64,000 nucleotides of DNA from Smithella sp. (lineage in GTDB: Bacteria; Desulfobacterota; Syntrophia; Syntrophales; Smithellaceae). Position numbers and translations under genes: made by a program. The DNA lies in NCBI GenBank assembly GCA_018056685.1, contig JAGPFC010000008.1, forward strand, positions 58,777 to 122,776, written 5' to 3'. A model generated the notes under the pieces. It was not told where the DNA came from, searched no databases, and saw only the letters and a program-made list of their open reading frames with translations. Of the stretch, positions 54,957 to 64,000 are shown in pieces (position 1 is the stretch's first letter; each line of letters begins with the position of its first letter).

Positions 54957-55238
54957 ATGATGAAGCCGAAAAATATATCATCGGCAACCCGAAAAGTACT
55001 GCCACCTGATGATTGCGTGACAAAAACCGTTCAATATCCAAACGGTTCCAGAGTTGAAGGCGTATCTGGATCAGCAAATTACCAGATTGATGGAAAAATG
55101 ACCCAGAAAATAACTAAATCGACACCTTATTATTACAAATATTGGAAAAATACTGACAAAGAAACGGGCAATTATCATCTGTTACCCTATCACTGTTTGG
55201 ACGTTGCGGCGGTCGGGTTGGCAATAAAAAGACAATGA
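54957..55238 (+). CDS. Unknown 93-aa reading frame ending in a Cas3-like N-terminal fragment
   Basis: The first half ([20 protein letters not shown]) is not recognised. The last about 40 residues ([27 protein letters not shown]) closely match the start of type I-E Cas3 nucleases, where this segment holds the first HD-domain His (Escherichia coli: [20 protein letters not shown]). It stops 46 residues after an internal ATG (55098), and the stop overlaps the real cas3 start (ATGA). The working Cas3 has its own, different version of this segment, so this looks like the stub of another cas3. May be untranslated or serve as a leader frame. Confidence 0.5.
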   Translation: MMKPKNISSATRKVLPPDDCVTKTVQYPNGSRVEGVSGSANYQIDGKMTQKITKSTPYYYKYWKNTDKETGNYHLLPYHCLDVAAVGLAIKRQ

Positions 55239-57823
55239 ATAATAATATAAATACAGATAAATATTGGGCGAAAACAACCATCGATGACCTGCCAGGTCTT
55301 TCAGTTTACGATCACATGATAAATGTCGGTTCTGTTGCCTGTGCAATAGCCGCATTGTATCCCGATATACTCAAACATTTTAATTTCAAGGCACCAGATA
55401 TTGGCGCGCTTGCCGCGCTTCATGACTTAGGTAAAATATCACCTGGCTTTCAACGTAAATGTGAAGAATGGATTAAAAAAAACGATTTGGTTAATGTGGC
55501 TCGTAATTATTGTTGGGACACATCAATGGAAGCTGATCATGGTAAGGTCTCACAGTCCGCAATTCATGACTGCTTATTAGGAATTGGCATTTCAATAAAT
55601 AATGTTCCGTATCTTGCAGCTATTCTTGCCGCGCATCATGGAAAAATAAAATACTATCCTAATCCGCGTGGCATCAAACCACCGCATATTAAACAAATAA
55701 CTGAACAAGGTAGTGGTATTAACTGGCAGGCCGATAGACAGTTGCATGCTAAAAAGATATGGGATTATTTTCAACCTGATATTTCAGGTATTAGCTTCAA
55801 TGAAGACACGCCATCCCTATGGTGGTTGGCGGGGATTACATCTATTGCCGATTGGATCGGTTCGGATGAACGCTTCTTCTCTCCTAATCGTAGGGAAGAG
55901 AACGAGGCTGTTTCAGAACTTGCACAAGAAGCGATTGATACCATTGGGTTCGGGAAGACAGAATTTGTTACCGGCCTGTCCTTTCATGACTTATTCCATG
56001 ATATTAACCACCCTGAAGCACAATGGATGCCTAATGATATGCAGGAAAAAGCATATAATGCAATTTCAGATCCTGGTGTGTATGTCATCGAAGCGCCTAT
56101 GGGGATCGGTAAAACCGAAGCAGCTTTATGGGCAGCCTATAAATTGCTTGTGGCCCGAAAGGCGACTGGAATCTACTTTGCACTTCCAACTCAGGCAACG
56201 AGTAATCGGATGCACATTCGCATGCAGGATTATGTCAGTCGCATATGCAGAGCACATAACGCAAGTCGTCTTATTCATGGTAATTCCTGGCTTATAGATA
56301 CAACACCGGGATTATTGCCGGTGGCGACGCATCACGATTCAAAAAGAAATGATGCAAGAACAGGACGGGATTGGTTTGCATCAGCCAAACGTGCGTTGAT
56401 CGCGCCATTTGGCGTCGGCACTGTTGATCAAGCGTTGCTTGGCGTAGTTGCCGCAAAACATTTCTTTGTCCGCCATTTCGCACTTGCCGGAAAGGTTGTG
56501 ATTCTCGACGAAATCCATTCCTACGACCTTTATACCGGTTCACTTATAGATAAACTCATAACGACACTGGAATCATTAAGATGCACCGTCATTGTGCTGT
56601 CAGCCACTCTTACAGGAAAAAGGCGTGGACAGATAGTTTCTTATTCCGAAGAGACGCCCGACGACAAAGATCTTTCTTATCCTCTCATCACAGGGCGAAA
56701 AGAAGAACAGTATCTTGAACCGCTATCAGCAGTACCGCCGGACGCACGGGATGTCAAAATCGACTTTCTGAATGTTACGGATGCAACCAATGATGCGATG
56801 AAGCAAGCACTGAAAGGCGGAGCTGTACTCTGGGTCAGCAACACAGTGGATGCGGCCCAAAAACAATTCAAGCGGTTTAACGATTTGACTTACGGGAAAA
56901 TTCCTGTTGGCCTGTTGCATGCACGATTTCCTTTTTGGCGGCGCGAAATAATCGAAAATGAATGGATGCAACGCTTGGGGAAAAACGGTAAGACTCGATG
57001 TGCTTCAATTCTTGTTTCCACGCAGATTGTTGAACAAAGCGTGGATATTGATGCAGATCTCATAATCACTGAACTTGCGCCCACAGATATGTTGTTACAG
57101 CGGCTTGGCCGACTGTGGCGGCATGAACGCGGGCAGCGCCCGCTTAAAATGCCCAGACTATGCATTATTAAAGAAGAAAAGGAGCTTGATGAGTTTCGTG
57201 CCATGGAGCCAAAAGCGATAATAAAATCACTGGGTGGAAAAGCGCATGTCTATGACCCGTTTGTGCTTTTGCGAACGCTTCAATTATGGAAGCAATATTC
57301 TCAAATTACCATACCGAAACAGATACGTGAACTGATTGAAGCGACGTATAGTACGAGGAACGATGATCCGCCGGCTTGGGAAAAACTTTTCGATGACCGT
57401 TTTGTCCGCAATGCTAATGACCGTTTTAAAGCATCCATGAACAGCAACTATTGGCAACCGCAACTGCCGGATGAAGAAGGCGTTCAAACACGCCTCAACG
57501 ATCTGCCCACAGTCGCTTTGGTGTTGTGCCGGCACATTAATAAGCAGGAAGCCACCTTCATCGATGGCACTACTGCGCAAATCAGTGGCGATGAGTTCCG
57601 GCTTGCAACTGCGCAGGCGATTCATAAAAACTTGGTGAAGGTTCCTGAATATTGTTTCGATCATTATGAACCACATCAGCCTTTTGAAGATTATCTCTAC
57701 GGTGCGCAGTGCGTCGGCATTGTCGATGATAATAACAGTATAAGAAGAGTGAAGGGATTGAGCCCCGGCTTTAGCTTTTTCTATACCGATTATTTAGGGC
57801 TTGTTATCGAGAAATCATCTTGA
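55235..57823 (+). CDS. cas3: Cas3 helicase-nuclease, type I-E
   Basis: 862 aa. N-terminal HD nuclease with [19 protein letters not shown] and AAHHGK, then a superfamily 2 helicase with Walker [30 protein letters not shown] (DExH box), [14 protein letters not shown] and QRLGRLWRH. It degrades target DNA recruited by Cascade. All catalytic motifs are intact. The start overlaps the preceding frame (ATGA). First of eight cas genes in one operon; cas8e follows after 11 bp. Confidence 0.95.
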   Translation: MNNNINTDKYWAKTTIDDLPGLSVYDHMINVGSVACAIAALYPDILKHFNFKAPDIGALAALHDLGKISPGFQRKCEEWIKKNDLVNVARNYCWDTSMEADHGKVSQSAIHDCLLGIGISINNVPYLAAILAAHHGKIKYYPNPRGIKPPHIKQITEQGSGINWQADRQLHAKKIWDYFQPDISGISFNEDTPSLWWLAGITSIADWIGSDERFFSPNRREENEAVSELAQEAIDTIGFGKTEFVTGLSFHDLFHDINHPEAQWMPNDMQEKAYNAISDPGVYVIEAPMGIGKTEAALWAAYKLLVARKATGIYFALPTQATSNRMHIRMQDYVSRICRAHNASRLIHGNSWLIDTTPGLLPVATHHDSKRNDARTGRDWFASAKRALIAPFGVGTVDQALLGVVAAKHFFVRHFALAGKVVILDEIHSYDLYTGSLIDKLITTLESLRCTVIVLSATLTGKRRGQIVSYSEETPDDKDLSYPLITGRKEEQYLEPLSAVPPDARDVKIDFLNVTDATNDAMKQALKGGAVLWVSNTVDAAQKQFKRFNDLTYGKIPVGLLHARFPFWRREIIENEWMQRLGKNGKTRCASILVSTQIVEQSVDIDADLIITELAPTDMLLQRLGRLWRHERGQRPLKMPRLCIIKEEKELDEFRAMEPKAIIKSLGGKAHVYDPFVLLRTLQLWKQYSQITIPKQIRELIEATYSTRNDDPPAWEKLFDDRFVRNANDRFKASMNSNYWQPQLPDEEGVQTRLNDLPTVALVLCRHINKQEATFIDGTTAQISGDEFRLATAQAIHKNLVKVPEYCFDHYEPHQPFEDYLYGAQCVGIVDDNNSIRRVKGLSPGFSFFYTDYLGLVIEKSS

Positions 57824-57834
57824 AAGGAGTAGTT

Positions 57835-59454
57835 ATGAATGTTGCTTATGACCCATGGATACCTGTTGTAACCACATCTGGGAAACCTACCATGGCAAGC
57901 CTTTGTGACGTGCTGACAGAAGGTGAAAAGTATGCCGATCTGGCGGTGCGTCCGCATGAACGGGTTTCGCTTATGAGACTTTTCCTCTGTGTGGCACATG
58001 CTGCCCTTGATGGGCCACGAAATCATAATGAATGGTGTGAAGTGCCGGTGAGTTTACCAAGGAAGGTGCACATATATTTCTTGGAATGGAATAAAGATGA
58101 AAAGCAGGCGTTTGAGTTGTTTCATCAAAAAAAACCTTGGTTACAAGTAGCGAATTTGAAATTGACGGAATCAGGTAAGCCTTCACCTGTTGCTCTCTTG
58201 GATTTTGAGTTAGCAACAGGTAATAACTCTACACTATTTGATCATCAAGGTACATTAACAAGCAGAATAATTGCCCCGGAAAAGATCGCTCTAAACTTGT
58301 TAACTTTTCAGAATTTCTCACCCGGGGGTGGCGCACCGATTGCGCAATGGCATGAAAAGAAAACCTCACAAGTGGGGAATCCAGATGCGCCATGCCTTTC
58401 TCAATCTATGGCACATTGCCTATTGAGAGGGAAGAATTTGGCGGAAACTATACATCTCAACTTGCCAACATATGATCGTATTAAAATAGCGTATCGCGAG
58501 TATTGGTATGATAAGAAAAAGAAGGAAGATGTTTTTAAGAATGTTGAATTTGGAAGACCGGTATGGGAATGTTTCCCTGATAAGCCAGATAATTTAACTG
58601 CCATACAAAATGCGACACAGACATATCTCGGCAGGTTAGTGCCAATATCCAGATGGGTTCGCCTATTCGAAAAATCAGATCAGATGTATTGCTGTAATGG
58701 ATTCGAATATGCCACCCACAAGGATGGGTTCCCTGCTGAACCAACGGCGGCTGTGTGCCTGATCACCAAAAAAGATAAAAAAGGAAAGGTCGTCACAGAA
58801 AGAAAAGTTGTCGGCATCAATCCAGAAAAAGCTACATGGCGGGAACTTTCAGCGCTTCTTACAAAGCGGCTAAGTGATGGTCTCGGAGGACCATTAGCCA
58901 TAGAAAACGCACCATACGATGCGGCCTTTGATTTTCAAGTCTGTGCCATGATTCGTGATCAAGCGTCCATGGATATAGGCATTGAATCTGTTTTTCATCT
59001 TAGTCCTGCTTTTCAATCTAACCTAAGTTCTTATTCCTATGAGGTTAAACAAGCGGAACAAATTTCTCAACAACTTCGGCGAGCTATAGAAGCGTATCGA
59101 AACACAATAGATAATGATTGGGCTGCACGCATAAAACGAACCCAGGCAAAAGATCAGTGGAAGCTTAGAAATCGTTTAGCGCAAGCTGCATCCTTGTCAT
59201 ACTGGACAACTGTTGAGAAAAATTTACCACTTCTTATGTCGCATATTGAAACCATTGGCACCGATGCTGCTACGAAAACCCGCGAAGCATGGCGTAAAAT
59301 GCTTTATGCATCTGCCTGCGATGCATATCGTGCGGCCTGCGGCAATGAAACACCTCGGCAAATGCGCGCATTTGCCAAAGGTTGGGATAGTCTGACAACA
59401 AAAAAGAATGATTCAGAGTCTGACAATAATAAAATCAAGGAGGATGAAGTATGA
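57835..59454 (+). CDS. cas8e: Cas8e (Cse1/CasA), Cascade large subunit
   Basis: 539 aa, somewhat longer than the 502 of Escherichia coli. Begins MNVAYDPWIPVV, the typical Cse1 start; the middle has NLLTFQNFSPGGG, matching the loop that contacts the PAM-proximal duplex, and a helical C-terminal bundle. ATG at 57835 follows AAAGGAG; an in-frame TTG lies five codons earlier. Recognises the PAM and recruits Cas3. Overlaps cse2 by four bases (ATGA). Confidence 0.93.
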   Translation: MNVAYDPWIPVVTTSGKPTMASLCDVLTEGEKYADLAVRPHERVSLMRLFLCVAHAALDGPRNHNEWCEVPVSLPRKVHIYFLEWNKDEKQAFELFHQKKPWLQVANLKLTESGKPSPVALLDFELATGNNSTLFDHQGTLTSRIIAPEKIALNLLTFQNFSPGGGAPIAQWHEKKTSQVGNPDAPCLSQSMAHCLLRGKNLAETIHLNLPTYDRIKIAYREYWYDKKKKEDVFKNVEFGRPVWECFPDKPDNLTAIQNATQTYLGRLVPISRWVRLFEKSDQMYCCNGFEYATHKDGFPAEPTAAVCLITKKDKKGKVVTERKVVGINPEKATWRELSALLTKRLSDGLGGPLAIENAPYDAAFDFQVCAMIRDQASMDIGIESVFHLSPAFQSNLSSYSYEVKQAEQISQQLRRAIEAYRNTIDNDWAARIKRTQAKDQWKLRNRLAQAASLSYWTTVEKNLPLLMSHIETIGTDAATKTREAWRKMLYASACDAYRAACGNETPRQMRAFAKGWDSLTTKKNDSESDNNKIKEDEV

Positions 59455-59939
59455 GTATGCTACTTGATAGACTCCATAAGTATGAAAATAATCGCGGAAT
59501 GATGGCCAATCTGCGGTGTGTACTTGTGGATAGCAAAAAACATCGTGCTTGGCCTGCATTGTACCGCTTAGGAATACCGATTGACAACGATGTTTCGGCA
59601 TTCATTGCCGGTCTTTTCGCCACGCATCCAGAAGTTTCATCTACTGGGAACTTCGGTACGACATGCAAGGCAATTGAAATTAGGCGAAATGAAACAGCTG
59701 GTAGCGATCTCAAAGTGACGCAAACTGAGCGCCGTTTTCAGCATCTTCTGGCCGCAAATAATGAGGAGGTATTTGATCGGGTTAAGCGACTAATTCTAAT
59801 GGCAAAATCTCAAGGCATACCTGTCAATTATGAGCAACTTGAAACTGATTTGCGATTCTGGGGAGATCGTACCAAAACAGATTGGGCTGTTTCTTTTTGG
59901 GCGCCGTCTGCACCGACGGCCATGGAGGAGGACCTATGA
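59451..59939 (+). CDS. cse2: Cse2 (CasB), Cascade small subunit
   Basis: 162 aa, all-helical, basic. Recognised from the ALYRLG segment, FATHPEV and the C-terminal WGDRTKTDWAVSFW pattern of Cse2, and from its place directly after cas8e. Two copies per complex normally stabilise the crRNA and displaced strand. AAGGAGG upstream; overlaps both neighbours by four bases. Confidence 0.9.
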   Translation: MSMLLDRLHKYENNRGMMANLRCVLVDSKKHRAWPALYRLGIPIDNDVSAFIAGLFATHPEVSSTGNFGTTCKAIEIRRNETAGSDLKVTQTERRFQHLLAANNEEVFDRVKRLILMAKSQGIPVNYEQLETDLRFWGDRTKTDWAVSFWAPSAPTAMEEDL

Positions 59940-60625
59940 GTTGGCTTGCACGATTAGACATAGATGATCAATACGTCCGAAACGCCGGTATTCGTGACAC
60001 ATATTCATGGCATAAAAAGTTGTGGGAAGGTTGTTTCCCCTGTGATCCGGAGGCAAAGCGCGATTTTTTAACACGTATCGATCAATTCGAAAGGGCATTT
60101 CGTGTATGGATACTGGCAAAACGAAAGCCTGTGTCTCCATCCTGGTGTCCGCCTGATTGTTTTGCTGTCAAAGAGATTTCACCGTCGTTTTTTACGCATC
60201 GTTACTACGTCTTTGATTTGAGGGCAAACCCCGTAAAGGCAGTCGTGCAAAGAGGTGATAATGGCGAGACTTTGAGAAAACAAAACGGCAAACGGAAGTC
60301 AGGAAAAAGAGTGCCGCTTGTTAAACAAGATGAGCTAAGAGACTGGCTTATTCGTAAAGGAGAGATACGCTGCCTTGATAAAGAAACAGGCCTGAAAGTC
60401 CCTGGAGGCTTCCGCATTGTGGAAGGGAAACCACTGGAAATAAGTCCGGCAGTTGACCATTATTTCCGGAAAAAAGAACATGAAGCCTATCATGGCGGCG
60501 TCCAATTTCGGGGCACTTTAGAAGTTACTGATCAGTTAAAATTTATTGATACGTACCATCAAGGTGTTGGCAGTGCAAAAGCTTTCGGCTTTGGTTTATT
60601 TCTTCTCGCACCCGCCAAACTATAA
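59936..60625 (+). CDS. cas6e: Cas6e (Cse3/CasE), crRNA-processing endonuclease
   Basis: 229 aa. Candidate catalytic H26 in YSWHKKLW aligns with H20 of the Escherichia coli enzyme (YQLHQGLW). The Gly-rich C-terminal loop GVGSAKAFGFGLFLL is diagnostic for the family. Cuts pre-crRNA at the base of the repeat hairpin and stays bound. Here it sits between cse2 and cas7e, whereas in the Escherichia coli-type operon it follows cas5e. Start ATG overlaps the cse2 stop (ATGA) after GGAGGAGG. Confidence 0.92.
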   Translation: MSWLARLDIDDQYVRNAGIRDTYSWHKKLWEGCFPCDPEAKRDFLTRIDQFERAFRVWILAKRKPVSPSWCPPDCFAVKEISPSFFTHRYYVFDLRANPVKAVVQRGDNGETLRKQNGKRKSGKRVPLVKQDELRDWLIRKGEIRCLDKETGLKVPGGFRIVEGKPLEISPAVDHYFRKKEHEAYHGGVQFRGTLEVTDQLKFIDTYHQGVGSAKAFGFGLFLLAPAKL

Positions 60626-60647
60626 AAATATTAAAAGGAGATAAAAC

Positions 60648-61907
60648 ATGAAACACTTAGAATTACATATTATTCAATCCGTACCGGTTGCTTGTCTTAA
60701 TCGTGATGACCTCAATTCCCCTAAAACAGCAATATTCGGCGGCGTTCAGCGTGCGCGGGTATCGAGCCAGGCATGGAAGAATCCAATCCGCGAAATGGCA
60801 AAAGAACTCGATTCTGATATATTCAAGGGTAAGCGTTCGCGTCGCATGGTTTACGAGTTGACAGCAAAACTCACTAAAAAAGGCATAGAAAAAGATATCG
60901 CGTTAATCATTGCTGAACAAGTTGCAAACATTGTGGAAACATTAGATTCGAAGCTAGATGCTGATGGTTACAAAAAGATTAAAACAATGATGTTTTTCTC
61001 CGATGCAGAATATGCTGCAATTGTAAATGCTGTAACGAGTGACATTAGATCATTGGCCGATAAAGTAAAAAACGATACTATTGCAGTTGATCGTGCTAAA
61101 GAATCTTTGAAAAGCATTTCTGATGAAAAGGAGCAAGAGGTTGCGAAAAAACAAATAGAAAATCTGGAAAAGACCTTGGAAAAAGATAAAAAAGCTCTCG
61201 AAAAAGCTTTTGGTGACAAATCAATCAAAGAAGCTATTAAAAGTGTGCAATTAAAAGATGCTGCTGATATTGCCCTTTTTGGCCGTATGGTCGCCAACGA
61301 TCATTCATTAACTGTCGAAGCCGCAGCCATGTTTTCACACGCCCTCTCCACGCATAAAGTTGATAATGAAATTGATTTCTTTGCAGCTGTGGATGAGTTA
61401 CAACCTAAAGAAGAGTCCGGCGCTGGCATGACGGGAACACTGGAGTTCAATTCCGCAACTTACTATCGTTTTGCAGCACTGAACCTCGACATGCTTGCCG
61501 ATGAATCTCATTTGAAAAGCATGACACCCGATGAACGCAAAAGCGTAGTGGATACTTTTCTAAGGGCGACTATAAACGCCATTCCAAGTGCGCGTAAAAA
61601 CACAATGAACAGCAACACAACACCTATTTATGTCCTTGGCGTTGTGAGGGGAAAAGGGCATCCTATTCAGTTAGTCAATGCATTCGAAAATCCAATAAAG
61701 TCTTCATCAAATGGATATGGTGTAGAATCGGTTATTAAAATGAATGAAGAATATAATGATCTTTCTACAACATGGGGTATTAATGCGTTGTTTGCCAAGG
61801 CGGTAGTGAAGAGCACCATAAAAGATAAAGTGACAGACAAGCTTCGATCAATAGAAACTTGTGATCTTGACGAACTTATTAAGGGGATGGTGGCCCATGT
61901 CATCTAA
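60648..61907 (+). CDS. cas7e: Cas7e (Cse4/CasC), Cascade backbone, with coiled insertion
   Basis: 419 aa; about 360 is usual. The N-terminus (LELHIIQSVPVACLNRDDLNSPK, FGGVQRARVSSQAWK) and GAGMTGTLEFNSATYYRF are standard Cas7e. The extra length is mainly a Lys/Glu-rich, probably coiled segment at about residues 130-195 (ESLKSISDEKEQEVAKK, LEKTLEKDKKALEK). AAAAGGAG before the ATG. Six copies form the crRNA-binding filament; the insertion would lie on the outside and be repeated along it. Confidence 0.93.
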   Translation: MKHLELHIIQSVPVACLNRDDLNSPKTAIFGGVQRARVSSQAWKNPIREMAKELDSDIFKGKRSRRMVYELTAKLTKKGIEKDIALIIAEQVANIVETLDSKLDADGYKKIKTMMFFSDAEYAAIVNAVTSDIRSLADKVKNDTIAVDRAKESLKSISDEKEQEVAKKQIENLEKTLEKDKKALEKAFGDKSIKEAIKSVQLKDAADIALFGRMVANDHSLTVEAAAMFSHALSTHKVDNEIDFFAAVDELQPKEESGAGMTGTLEFNSATYYRFAALNLDMLADESHLKSMTPDERKSVVDTFLRATINAIPSARKNTMNSNTTPIYVLGVVRGKGHPIQLVNAFENPIKSSSNGYGVESVIKMNEEYNDLSTTWGINALFAKAVVKSTIKDKVTDKLRSIETCDLDELIKGMVAHVI

Positions 61908-62601
61908 TAATCGTTTTCTGGCACTTCGTTTGGAGGGGCCGCTCCAATCTTGGGGTTTTGATAGCCAGTACAGTCGACGCAATACGGGTTTGCTGCCGAC
62001 AAAAAGTGCAATTGCAGGCATGTGCTGCGCGGCGCTGGGATATTCCAGGGGGTGTAATGAAGAGGGCTTTTTTCTTGCCCAGTTTAGCAAACTACACATG
62101 ACCGCTATAGCTATTCCTCGCGAAGGAATAAGAAAAGCACTCCCTGTTCGGCGTTTGCAAGATTATCATACAGTCCAAAACACAAGAACAGCAAAAGGTG
62201 ACCTTAAGGACTGTCATATTACACACCGTCAATATCTGACAGATGCCGCATTTGGTGTCATCCTTGAAGGTGACAATGATTTTCTCAGTAAAATTGTCCA
62301 GGCATTGGCTGATCCAAAATGGGGCATCTGGCTTGGCCGCAAAACCTGCATTCCAACGGCGCCTGTACTTGCTGATGTCAAGATGAATAGTGGCGAACTT
62401 TTTTGTCTTTTAAAGGAGACCCGCGATGAGGCGCTAAAACTTCTTATAGGTGATAAAGAACTAAAATCATTTACTTATCAGGCAGATGTGGATGACTTCA
62501 CAGATGGTCGCGACGCTATCCCCGATACCCCTATTTCTTTTGCGATAGAAAAACGTTTATTTTCACCACGGAGGATTTTTACACATAATGGCAGAAATTA
62601 A
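61897..62601 (+). CDS. cas5e: Cas5e (CasD), Cascade crRNA 5'-handle subunit
   Basis: 234 aa. RLEGPLQSWGFDSQYSRRNT and PTKSAIAGMCCAALGYSRG are the Cas5e signatures, and the C-terminal half has WGIWLGRKTCIPTAPV. ATG at 61897 follows AAGGGG and overlaps the cas7e end by 11 bases. Caps the 5' handle of the crRNA. An 87-bp gap then separates the Cascade genes from the adaptation genes. Confidence 0.93.
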   Translation: MSSNNRFLALRLEGPLQSWGFDSQYSRRNTGLLPTKSAIAGMCCAALGYSRGCNEEGFFLAQFSKLHMTAIAIPREGIRKALPVRRLQDYHTVQNTRTAKGDLKDCHITHRQYLTDAAFGVILEGDNDFLSKIVQALADPKWGIWLGRKTCIPTAPVLADVKMNSGELFCLLKETRDEALKLLIGDKELKSFTYQADVDDFTDGRDAIPDTPISFAIEKRLFSPRRIFTHNGRN

Positions 62602-62688
62602 TGCATTATAATTATGTCAATGGCTTGGGCTGAGGTTTGATGCTTATTAAAAAAGTTTAGAAAATATGAGACTTAAGCTTGGTGAAAA

Positions 62689-63895
<1,207 letters not shown>

Positions 63896-63971
63896 TGCTA
63901 TTTTGTGCCAAATTGTTGGTGGAAATTCGATCTTTGAAAATTTAATAAGGAATCAATAGGTTAGAAGAAGT
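63896..63971 (+). promoter_or_regulatory. CRISPR leader
   Basis: 76 bp of AT-rich sequence between the cas2 stop and the first repeat, the normal site of the array promoter and of integration signals. An AT-rich stretch at about 63935-63950 could hold the -10 box. No clear IHF site could be assigned. Confidence 0.6.
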
Positions 63972-64000
63972 ATGTTCCCCACACACGTGGGGATGAACCG
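63972..64000 (+). CRISPR. First type I-E CRISPR repeat (array continues past window)
   Basis: 29 bp ending GGGGATGAACCG, with the I-E stem TCCCCAC/GTGGGGA around ACAC. It closely matches the Escherichia coli repeat ending GGGGATAAACCG. Only one repeat is visible; it starts ATG where most I-E repeats start GTG. Placed directly after cas2 and the leader. Confidence 0.85.

Overview
The window reads as a chromosomal segment from an anaerobic, fermentative or syntrophic member of the Desulfobacterota (former Deltaproteobacteria), most like Syntrophus or Smithella. This is an inference from gene content: sigma-54 activators paired with PAS kinases, a PilSR-like pair beside comEC, a split methylmalonyl-CoA mutase, a four-subunit 2-oxoacid:ferredoxin oxidoreductase, ferredoxin-linked flavoproteins, and AspRS with GatB and GatC sequences implying tRNA-dependent Asn formation. 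No rRNA, tRNA or intact insertion sequence was seen.

Layout. 1-5613: PilSR-like two-component pair (reverse; the regulator runs off the left edge) and divergent comEC. 5614-12188: long leader region, a soluble kinase with 13 PAS domains and its single-domain response regulator. 12284-16217: hisS, aspS, purC, closed by a two-way terminator. 16311-21070 (reverse): a second AspRS fused to GatC, then a GatA homologue without its catalytic residues, then a divergent GatB. 21425-23973 (reverse): epimerase and both subunits of methylmalonyl-CoA mutase, divergent from korDABC (24278-27209). 27380-36721 (reverse): acyl-CoA cluster with SCP2-like protein, CoA ligase, acyl-CoA dehydrogenase, SCPx-like thiolase, a ferredoxin/GltD/ferredoxin/nitroreductase fusion, an epimerase-type protein and an SDR. 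It is preceded by a near-consensus sigma-54 promoter, three matching upstream dyads, and the NtrC-type regulator and PAS kinase that probably act on it (37018-40150). 40305-54560: housekeeping and envelope genes (Rep/UvrD helicase, hydrolase, EF-G paralogue, mogA, Mut7-C protein, lapA, HIT protein, phosphodiesterase, ligA, acyP, pqiABC). 54957-64000: a complete type I-E CRISPR-Cas operon, its leader and the first repeat; the array continues past the right edge.

Most unusual parts. (1) The AspRS-GatC / GatA-like / GatB operon: the GatA homologue has lost the Lys-Ser-Ser triad, so it cannot be an ordinary glutaminase, while a second, unfused AspRS lies only a few kb away. (2) The sigma-54 circuit, in which sensor, regulator, three copies of TTTGC-N6-GCAAA, a -24/-12 promoter and a catabolic operon for an unknown acyl-CoA substrate all sit together. 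(3) A fragment resembling the N-terminus of a different Cas3, joined directly to the start of the working cas3, which suggests one CRISPR system replaced another.
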